Assembly: GCA_003133005.1 (NCBI GenBank)
Contig: PKZI01000121.1
Location: forward strand, 1-8,755
Origin: Acidimicrobiaceae bacterium
Lineage (GTDB): Bacteria; Actinomycetota; Acidimicrobiia; Acidimicrobiales; RAAP-2
DNA length: 8,755 nt
Reading direction: 5' to 3'
The notes beneath the pieces were generated by a model. That model saw nothing but the letters and a program-made list of their open reading frames with translations, was not told the origin of the DNA and made no database searches. Every line of letters begins with the position of its first letter. Position 1 is the first letter of the stretch. The position numbers were made by a program, and so were the translations under genes. Shown piece by piece: positions 1 through 5,356 of the stretch.

Positions 1-1157
1 TTGGGCACCTCGACGCCGATCGCGGAGCGACCAGGAATCGGCGCGAGGATCCGTACGTCGGGCGTCGCCATTGCGTACGCGATGTCCTTGTTGAGCGACG
101 TGACGCGCGCCACCTTCACGCCCGGACCCAGTTCGAGTTCGTAACGAGTGACCGTCGGGCCAACGGTATAACCCACGAGTGTCGTCTCGACGCCGTGCGC
201 CTCAAGGGCGTCGACGAGTTCGGCGCCGGCCGCGTCGACTGCGGCGCGATCTTGACGTTGCTCTTTGGTCCGCTGTAGCAAGGAAAGCGGCGGCAGCACC
301 CACTCACTCGCCAGGATCGGCTGTCGTTTGACGGGTGGCGCAGGCGCGGCGACGTCGGGTTCGCTTTCGGCGAAGTCCCCGTCGTAGCTCGGCTCGGTTT
401 CGTACTCAAACGCTTCGTCGCTCTCTTGGACCTCGTCGTCGTAGAAGTCCTCCTCAACGATCGATTCCTCGGGTTCGTACTCTGGTTCGACCTTGCGACG
501 TCGTGATTTTGTGGGTTCGGCGTCGCCGAGGTACTGGTCGTCGCGCGTAGGTTTAGCCGCCCACCAACGCACGAACCATCGACCCATCGCTCTCGCCACT
601 CGCGCGATCATGGTACCTAGCGTGCGAAGTCCGAAGCCCGTGATCACCATGAGCGCCACGAGCAACAGCGCGACGAGCACCACGATCGCGCCACCGACGC
701 CAATGCTGGCGTAAAGACCGCCACCCACGCCGACCCCGATCCAACCGCCGGCGTGACCCAACAGGCTGACGTCCGCGTGTATCCCCGGACGCCCACCCGC
801 GATGTCACCAATACCGCTGACGCTCACGAGCAACAGTCCGCCACCCCAGAAGAAGCGGTTCCGGTCGACCTCGATCTTGTTCCAGAGCAGGCCCAGCGCG
901 GATCCAAAGAAGAGGACGGGCACGATGAGTCGAGCCTCACCCAGCACCAACTTCAGCGCCTTCAAGATGTCGTGACCAACGGGACCGAGAGATTCGGCGT
1001 CGGCGAGCAAACAGAACAGGCCGGCGACGATCAACAAGACAATCCACACGTCGCGTTCGTGGCGCTTCCAGAGCGTTGGCTCCTGTGGCACGGACTTCTT
1101 CGTCGTTCTCGCCGCCGCCTTGGGAACCGGTTTCTTCTTATGACGCGCAGTACTCAC
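1..1157 (-). CDS. ftsK: DNA translocase FtsK, N-terminal part (runs off the left edge)
   Basis: FtsK is a septum-anchored ATP-driven DNA pump that clears and aligns chromosome termini during division. The frame is open for 385 codons from a GTG at 1157 to the window edge, so the RecA-like motor and gamma domain lie outside. Seen in order: a Lys/Arg-rich cytosolic start (residues 1-35), hydrophobic stretches near 37-53, 77-93, 104-118 and 153-175 (FtsK normally has four membrane helices), a basic patch (180-222), a strongly acidic Glu/Asp/Tyr linker (223-270), then the start of the alpha domain. Decisive residues are 330-385, with GPTVTRYELELGPGVKV, SLNKDIAYAM and VRILAPIPGRSAIGVEVP, hallmark FtsK/SpoIIIE text. 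The linker is short, about 50-70 residues. No clear Shine-Dalgarno precedes the GTG, but a TAAGTT hexamer ends eight bases before it. The gene diverges from the flavoprotein gene across 60 bp. Identity is near certain; the exact start is likely. Confidence 0.96.
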   Translation of the reverse strand, partial: MSTARHKKKPVPKAAARTTKKSVPQEPTLWKRHERDVWIVLLIVAGLFCLLADAESLGPVGHDILKALKLVLGEARLIVPVLFFGSALGLLWNKIEVDRNRFFWGGGLLLVSVSGIGDIAGGRPGIHADVSLLGHAGGWIGVGVGGGLYASIGVGGAIVVLVALLLVALMVITGFGLRTLGTMIARVARAMGRWFVRWWAAKPTRDDQYLGDAEPTKSRRRKVEPEYEPEESIVEEDFYDDEVQESDEAFEYETEPSYDGDFAESEPDVAAPAPPVKRQPILASEWVLPPLSLLQRTKEQRQDRAAVDAAGAELVDALEAHGVETTLVGYTVGPTVTRYELELGPGVKVARVTSLNKDIAYAMATPDVRILAPIPGRSAIGVEVP

Positions 1158-1165
1158 AACTACCA

Positions 1166-1171
1166 AACTTA
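1166..1171 (-). promoter_or_regulatory. Candidate -10 hexamer for ftsK
   Basis: The minus strand reads TAAGTT, ending eight bases before the ftsK GTG at 1157. This matches the actinobacterial TANNNT -10 pattern and would give a transcript with a leader of about 0-3 bases. No convincing -35 lies 16-18 bp upstream. The call rests on position and on the parallel with other genes in the window. Confidence 0.4.
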
Positions 1172-1172
1172 C

Positions 1173-1186
1173 CGAACAAAGGTTCG
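1173..1186. promoter_or_regulatory. Short inverted repeat between divergent promoters (possible operator)
   Basis: CGAAC, four bases, then GTTCG form a 5-bp dyad in the middle of the 60-bp gap between ftsK and the flavoprotein gene. It sits between the proposed ftsK -10 and the flavoprotein -10, and overlaps the candidate -35 of the latter (1183-1188). A bound repressor there could affect both genes. The dyad is short enough to be chance, and it does not resemble the IdeR/DtxR iron box. Confidence 0.25.
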
Positions 1187-1211
1187 AAAAAAGTGCTCTT
1201 GAACATAGGCT
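1183..1211 (+). promoter_or_regulatory. Candidate promoter of the flavoprotein gene, leaderless type
   Basis: A -10 hexamer TAGGCT occupies 1206-1211, exactly six bases before the ATG at 1218, so transcription would be expected to begin at or next to the A of the start codon. TTCGAA at 1183-1188 lies 17 bp upstream and is a weak match to TTGACA. No Shine-Dalgarno sequence precedes the ATG, consistent with leaderless translation. Confidence 0.45.
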
Positions 1212-1217
1212 TGGTAA

Positions 1218-1985
1218 ATGCCAACGGCGCCTGATCCCTCGTCGGTCGAACTCGCGCAGCGACTGAACGCCTCGGCCGACCTCTTCGAGGTCGTCTCGTC
1301 AACGCCACTCGGGGCGTCGCTGCACGAAGTGGTACTGCACGGCAATCCCGCGATTGGGGGCGTGGCGGGTAACGACGTCATGTTGCGCGTGCTCGACGCG
1401 AAGGGACGCTACGTGCGACGCCGCTACAGCGTGCGCGACGTCGACGAACCACGCGGTCAGCTCACGTTGTGGATCGTCACGAGCCACGAGGGGGCGGGGA
1501 GCGCGTGGGCCACGTCCGCCACGCCGGGTGATCAGATTGATGTGGTGGGGCCGCGCGGCAAGATTCTGCTCGACCGCGACGCGCAGTGGCACCTCTTCGT
1601 GGGCGACGCGACCGCACTGGCGTCGTTCTATCGCATGGCCCAGGGCATCGAATTGCCCGGCCGAGCCATATTTATTGTCGAGGTGGACAACATGGACGAC
1701 GCGCTGACGGCGTCCTTTGGTGACGAACTTGGTGTCACGGGTATCTTCGTCGAACGAAATGGTCGCTCCTACGACGACCCCGAGGGGCTCTTACGCGGTC
1801 TCGCCGCGTTCGAACTTCCCAATGGAGTGGGTCACGGTTATCTCTTTGGCGAGTTCCACGTCATGCGCGCGATGCAAGTGGCGCTGGCCGATCGAGGGAT
1901 GAGCGAGGACCAGCTCAGTCACAAGGCGTACTGGCGCGCGGATCGGCACAACGCCGATCACGGCGAACCCGAAAAAGACCTCTAG
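1218..1985 (+). CDS. Siderophore-interacting protein (FAD-dependent ferric-siderophore reductase family)
   Basis: Members of the SIP/ViuB family are cytosolic FAD proteins that use NAD(P)H to reduce ferric siderophores and release iron. The 255-residue product has the full two-domain layout. The FAD-binding barrel carries RRYSVRD at 68-74 (the Arg-x-Tyr-Ser/Thr flavin motif), HEGAGSAWA at 90-98 and PGDQIDVVGPRG at 103-114. The NAD(P)H-binding SIP domain begins with HLFVGDATALASFYR at 125-139 and ends with GYLFGE at 207-212 and KAYWRADRHNADHGEP at 236-251. Length is normal. The first ATG is chosen because a TANNNT box lies six bases upstream. The gene stands alone on the plus strand, diverging from ftsK and converging on rnj with overlapping stop codons; no siderophore transport or synthesis gene is visible, so the natural substrate is unknown. 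The family is firm, the substrate only inferred. Confidence 0.92.
   Translation: MPTAPDPSSVELAQRLNASADLFEVVSSTPLGASLHEVVLHGNPAIGGVAGNDVMLRVLDAKGRYVRRRYSVRDVDEPRGQLTLWIVTSHEGAGSAWATSATPGDQIDVVGPRGKILLDRDAQWHLFVGDATALASFYRMAQGIELPGRAIFIVEVDNMDDALTASFGDELGVTGIFVERNGRSYDDPEGLLRGLAAFELPNGVGHGYLFGEFHVMRAMQVALADRGMSEDQLSHKAYWRADRHNADHGEPEKDL
1982..1985. other. Shared CTAG holding the stop codons of two convergent genes
   Basis: The flavoprotein ends with TAG at 1983-1985 on the plus strand and rnj ends with TAG at 1984-1982 on the minus strand. Both lie in one CTAG tetranucleotide, itself inside the palindrome TCTAGA at 1981-1986. There is no intergenic DNA here, so each transcript's 3' end must extend into the opposite gene as antisense RNA. 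Confidence 0.95.
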
Positions 1986-3643
1986 AAGACCGCGACTGCG
2001 GCGAGTAGCACCGGCTGACGACGGTACTTTTGGCCCAATAGACGCCCCGCCGCCCGTTGGGCGATCTTATTGAGCGACCCCACATCACGGTCGCCGTCGC
2101 GCAGCGCAACGTCGAGCGACTCGCGAACCGTGCTCGTCAGCTTCTCGAGCAGTTCAGCGTCGTGCTCGCCCTCGAACCACCCGCGTGTCGTTATCTTGAT
2201 CGCGTCGACGATGACGCCCCGGTCCTTGTCGACGCCTCCCGAGATGAGTACCAGACCGTACTCGGCGAGCATGCGACGTTCTTCGAGCGGACGCTCGTCA
2301 AGGTCCCCCGCGCTGCCGTCGATGTAATGAAATCCCGCGGGGACCTGGCCCGAGCGGCGAATACCCGTGGCGCTCACTTCGACCTGGTCACCGTCCTCGC
2401 AGATAATCACGTGGTTGTTCTTGAGCCCCATGGTGAGCGCGAGATCGGCGTGATGGACCATGTGACGATATTCGCCGTGTACCGGGACGAAGTTGCGCGG
2501 ACGCACTAGTTGGTGAAACGTCCGAAGTTCGCCCTGTCGTGCGTGGCCCGACGCGTGCACGGGTTCGTTGCCCGAGTGGATCACCTCGGTACCGGCGCGG
2601 TGCAGGTCGTCAATGACGCGCCCGACCGACCACTCGTTTCCCGGGATCGGGTGCGAACTCAGTATCACGGTGTCGTCGGGTCCTACCTTCATAAAACGTG
2701 CGTCACCGCGCGAAAGTTTCGACAGCGCCGCGAGCGGTTCACCTTGGCTACCAGTGCAGATCACGCAGATCTCACCGGGGCTGAAGCGATCGATGTTCTC
2801 CACGTCCACGAGGTCCGCAGTGTTGACGTGCAACAGGTTGAGTTTTCGGGCCAACTTCACGTTGGCTTCCATCGAGCGTCCCATCAGAACGATCTTGCGC
2901 TTTTGTTCGAGCGCGACGTTGATGATCTGTTGGACACGGTGGATGTGGCTGGCGAAACACGCCACGACCATGCGACGTTCGGGGCGCTCAAGAAAGAGTC
3001 GGCGTAGCGCGCCGCCCACGGATCGTTCCGACGCCGTGAAACCCGGTTCTTCGGCGTTGGTCGAGTCACAAAGCAAGAGCGCCACGCCCTCGTCACCAAT
3101 CGCCGCCAGCCGAGCGACGTCGGTGCGACGCCCGTCAATCGGGGTGAGGTCGAGTTTGAAGTCGCCCGAGTGCACCACGATGCCGACCTTGGTGTGAAAC
3201 GCCAGCGCGTAGGCGCTCGGCACCGAATGGGTCACCGGGATGAATTCAACTTCGAAAGGTCCAATACGTCGTCGCTCGAGGTCCGCGACCTCGACGAACT
3301 CGAGGTCGTGCGCGACTTTGGCCTCAGTGAGACGGTGTCGCGCAAAGCCCAGCGTGAGCGCCGAGCCGTAGATCGGTACGTTCACGTCCTTGACGAGGTA
3401 ACGCAGAGCGCCCGTGTGGTCTTCGTGACCGTGGGTGAGCACGATACCGTCAACGCGGTCTCGACGTTCGATCAGCCAACGAAAGTCCGGCAGGATGATG
3501 TCGACGCCGTACATTGTTGGTTCGGGGAACATGAGACCCGCGTCCACGACCACGATGCGACCGTCTTGTTCGAGCGCGAGGCAGTTTCGACCTATTTCTC
3601 CGAGCCCGCCGAGGAACGTGACCCGGACCGACTCCTTAGCCAC
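1982..3643 (-). CDS. rnj: Ribonuclease J
   Basis: RNase J is a metallo-beta-lactamase/beta-CASP nuclease with 5'-to-3' exonuclease and endonuclease activity in mRNA decay and rRNA maturation. From the GTG at 3643 the product is 553 residues, the usual family length. FLGGLGEIGRN at 10-20 is the family opening. Zinc ligands appear in THGHEDH (H71, H73, D75, H76), H139 and GDF (D161). The beta-CASP part shows CDSTNAEEPGFTASE (192-206), ASHIHRVQ (231-238), GSQGEPLAAL (298-307), SSHPIPGNE (329-337), HASGH (363-367) and VPVHGEYRH (386-394, H389). The C-terminal domain is complete. The frame stays open upstream to 4180, but that stretch lies antisense-free over dapA and is not RNase J-like. The GTG overlaps dapA by 8 bp without a strong ribosome-binding site, suggesting translational coupling. 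PNPase, the 3'-to-5' partner nuclease, is encoded upstream on the same strand. Confidence 0.97.
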   Translation of the reverse strand: MAKESVRVTFLGGLGEIGRNCLALEQDGRIVVVDAGLMFPEPTMYGVDIILPDFRWLIERRDRVDGIVLTHGHEDHTGALRYLVKDVNVPIYGSALTLGFARHRLTEAKVAHDLEFVEVADLERRRIGPFEVEFIPVTHSVPSAYALAFHTKVGIVVHSGDFKLDLTPIDGRRTDVARLAAIGDEGVALLLCDSTNAEEPGFTASERSVGGALRRLFLERPERRMVVACFASHIHRVQQIINVALEQKRKIVLMGRSMEANVKLARKLNLLHVNTADLVDVENIDRFSPGEICVICTGSQGEPLAALSKLSRGDARFMKVGPDDTVILSSHPIPGNEWSVGRVIDDLHRAGTEVIHSGNEPVHASGHARQGELRTFHQLVRPRNFVPVHGEYRHMVHHADLALTMGLKNNHVIICEDGDQVEVSATGIRRSGQVPAGFHYIDGSAGDLDERPLEERRMLAEYGLVLISGGVDKDRGVIVDAIKITTRGWFEGEHDAELLEKLTSTVRESLDVALRDGDRDVGSLNKIAQRAAGRLLGQKYRRQPVLLAAVAVF

Positions 3644-4532
3644 GCTGAGCCTGGAGCGACGCGACAATGTCCTTGGCGGTCGCGTCAAGAAATTCGTCGC
3701 CCTCACCAAGCGGTAATCGGCACTGACCGACCGCGAATCCGAGCGCACGAAGTGCGGCCTTGGTGGGCAATGGATTGGGGTAGGTCTCGGTACTCTCGAA
3801 GGCGCAACTCGCCTGGAGTCGCTCGTTGTACATCTGGGCCTTGAGCCAGTCGCCCTTCTCGGCGGCGCGCACGAGGCCCGCGAACTCGGGGCCCGCCCAG
3901 TGCGCGGCGACTGACACGATGCCCACCGCGCCAATCGCGAGAAACGGCAACAACAGACTGTCGTCCCCGCTGTAGAGGTCCAGGTCCTCACCGAGTACCG
4001 CCTTGGTGTGCGCGGCACTGGCGAGATCGCCCGACGCGTCCTTAAGGGCGACGACGTTGGGGTGGCTGCGCGCGAGTGCGATCGTCGTCGCGCTCGCCAA
4101 CTTTCGACCGGTGCGCGAAGGGATGTCGTAGAGCATGATCGGCAACGGCGTACTCTGGGCGATCGCGCCGAAGTGGGCAATGATCCCCGCCTGACTCGGA
4201 CGTGAATACGCCGGCGTCGTGGCGAGTATTCCCGCCGCCCCCGTGCCCTTCACGCGCGCGCTCAGAGCCACCGACTGGGCGGTATTGGCGAACGTCGAGC
4301 CCGCCAGTACCGGTACCGACACGGCCTCAGCGACACAGGCAAAGAGATCCAACTTCTCTTCGTCGCTCAGTGCGGGGCCTTCGCCCGTCGAGCCCGCGAC
4401 GACCAAACCGTCGGTGCCCTGTTCGACGAGATAGTGAGCGAGGGTCGCCGCCACGTCCAGGTCGACATTGCCGTCGGGCGAGAACGGGGTCACCATTGCG
4501 GTGAGTACCGTGCCAAATCGCGTCGAACCCAT
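3636..4532 (-). CDS. dapA: 4-hydroxy-tetrahydrodipicolinate synthase
   Basis: DapA condenses pyruvate with aspartate semialdehyde, the first committed step of the diaminopimelate/lysine branch. The 298-residue product has the full class I aldolase TIM barrel. The Schiff-base lysine is K164 in VVALKDASGDL. Catalytic tyrosines are Y135 in LYDIPSRTG (with R140) and Y109 in TPAYSRPSQ. The pyruvate-side motif reads GSTGE at 47-51, with Ser48 where E. coli has Thr44, a conservative change. TAA in the same frame four codons upstream fixes the ATG at 4532 as the earliest start, and FGTVLTAMVTPF directly after it fits the family. A strong AGGAGG exists but lies 20 bases before the ATG, too far for ordinary initiation; TAACTT six bases upstream suggests a leaderless internal promoter. 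The gene follows dapB after 53 bp and overlaps rnj by 8 bp. DapB, the next enzyme, is the neighbour, which supports DapA over other aldolases of this fold. Confidence 0.97.
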   Translation of the reverse strand: MGSTRFGTVLTAMVTPFSPDGNVDLDVAATLAHYLVEQGTDGLVVAGSTGEGPALSDEEKLDLFACVAEAVSVPVLAGSTFANTAQSVALSARVKGTGAAGILATTPAYSRPSQAGIIAHFGAIAQSTPLPIMLYDIPSRTGRKLASATTIALARSHPNVVALKDASGDLASAAHTKAVLGEDLDLYSGDDSLLLPFLAIGAVGIVSVAAHWAGPEFAGLVRAAEKGDWLKAQMYNERLQASCAFESTETYPNPLPTKAALRALGFAVGQCRLPLGEGDEFLDATAKDIVASLQAQRG

Positions 4533-4538
4533 ATAGGA

Positions 4539-4544
4539 AAGTTA
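4539..4544 (-). promoter_or_regulatory. Candidate -10 hexamer for a leaderless dapA transcript
   Basis: The minus strand reads TAACTT, followed by six bases and then the dapA ATG. The local AT richness in an otherwise GC-rich region and the exact spacing fit an actinobacterial promoter with +1 at or beside the start codon. No clear -35 hexamer is present. Confidence 0.45.
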
Positions 4545-4552
4545 CTACCGAT

Positions 4553-4558
4553 CCTCCT
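4553..4558 (-). promoter_or_regulatory. Perfect AGGAGG 20 bases before dapA
   Basis: The minus strand carries AGGAGG, an ideal anti-16S match, but 20 bases separate it from the dapA ATG and no ATG, GTG or TTG lies at the normal 5-9 base distance. It may serve a read-through dapB-dapA message if the spacer folds, or may be unused. Confidence 0.35.
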
Positions 4559-4585
4559 GCGAATTACCCGTTCTGCGCGTGCTCA

Positions 4586-5356
4586 CTAGGAGATGAACGA
4601 ATCCAGGCCAATCGTCAGGGAGGGCTGCGAACTCACCGCGCGTAGCGCAATGGCAACCCCGTGCACGAAACTCGAGCGTTCGAAGGAATCGTGTCGAATC
4701 GTAAGTCCTTCACCAATCGCGCCGAAAAGAATCTCTTGATGTGCGACGAGTCCGGGCAAACGCACCGAATGGATCTTCACGCCTTCGTCCAGCTCGGCGC
4801 CCCTCGAACCAGCCACGGTCGCGCGCGTCGTGGGATCAACCATCCCCGCGAGACCTGCCGCTTTGCGGGCGTCACTGATCGCGCGCGCCGTGCTGAGCGA
4901 GGTGCCCGAGGGCGCGTCGAGTTTCTTATCGTGGTGCAGTTCAACGATCTCGACGCGGTCGAAATACGGTGCGGCCATGGCGGCGAAGCGTTCGGAGAGC
5001 ACGGCGCCCACTGAGTAGTTTGACGCAATCACGATGCCCGTCTTCGTGGCCGCCTGTTCAACTGAAGCGCGCTGCGTCTCGCTCAGACCCGTCGTGCCAA
5101 TAACGAGTCCCTTCGCGTGGGCGCCACACCACTGCGCGGACACCACCGCACTTTCGGGTGAAGAGAAATCCACCACCACGTCAAGCGTCGCGTCGTCGAC
5201 ACCTTCGAGTGACGAAGCAAACGACGCACCGTGAAGCACCGAGGGTTCGTGAAGGTCAACTAACGTGACCACTCGCACGTCCTCGAGTTCACCCAGTCCA
5301 CTCGCGAGGGCTTGTCCCATGCGACCGGCGCCACCTACGATCACGACGCGCTTCAC
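4586..5356 (-). CDS. dapB: 4-hydroxy-tetrahydrodipicolinate reductase
   Basis: DapB reduces the DapA product to tetrahydrodipicolinate with NAD(P)H. The 256-residue protein opens with a Rossmann motif, VGGAGRMG at 7-14, followed by VDFSSPESA (62-70), GTTGLS (87-92) and ASNYSVGAVL (111-120). The catalytic segment is ELHHDKKLDAPSGTS at 139-153, in which H141 and K145 correspond to E. coli H159 and K163. The C-terminal LPGLVAHQEILFG and SFERSSFVHGVAIA blocks are also typical. The GTG start overlaps the stop of the membrane-protein gene as GTGA, and AAGGTGA four bases before it is a good ribosome-binding site, so the two genes are very likely co-translated. dapA follows after 53 bp. The thyX gene found between dapB and dapA in mycobacteria is absent here. 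Confidence 0.97.
   Translation of the reverse strand: MKRVVIVGGAGRMGQALASGLGELEDVRVVTLVDLHEPSVLHGASFASSLEGVDDATLDVVVDFSSPESAVVSAQWCGAHAKGLVIGTTGLSETQRASVEQAATKTGIVIASNYSVGAVLSERFAAMAAPYFDRVEIVELHHDKKLDAPSGTSLSTARAISDARKAAGLAGMVDPTTRATVAGSRGAELDEGVKIHSVRLPGLVAHQEILFGAIGEGLTIRHDSFERSSFVHGVAIALRAVSSQPSLTIGLDSFIS

Noticed and set aside
753..1202. 149-codon plus-strand open frame opposite the ftsK membrane region
   Set aside because: The minus-strand frame is unmistakably FtsK to residue 385. The plus-strand product is rich in Gln/Glu/Asp without recognisable features.
1204..1220. IdeR/DtxR iron box near the flavoprotein start
   Set aside because: TAGGCT matches part of the consensus, but the second half-site AACCTAA is not present, so the match is no better than a -10 box.
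1990..2031. Small stems (CCGC/GCGG and ACCG/CGGT) near T-runs at the flavoprotein-rnj junction as terminators
   Set aside because: Each stem is only four pairs and the T-runs are short or badly spaced.
2057..3844. Long plus-strand open frames opposite rnj and dapA (up to 224 codons)
   Set aside because: They are antisense shadows of conserved GC-rich genes, with compositionally odd His/Arg/Asp-rich products, no motifs and no start signals.
3644..4180. N-terminal extension of the rnj reading frame upstream to 4180, lying over dapA
   Set aside because: The extra 179 residues are Arg/Ser-rich, lack any RNase J similarity and lie over clearly coding dapA in another frame. The family length fits the GTG at 3643.
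4545..4586. 13-codon GTG-to-TAG frame in the dapB-dapA gap that overlaps the dapB stop and contains AGGAGG
   Set aside because: It has no ribosome-binding site of its own and no Lys or attenuator-like codon run, and a frame this short is expected by chance.
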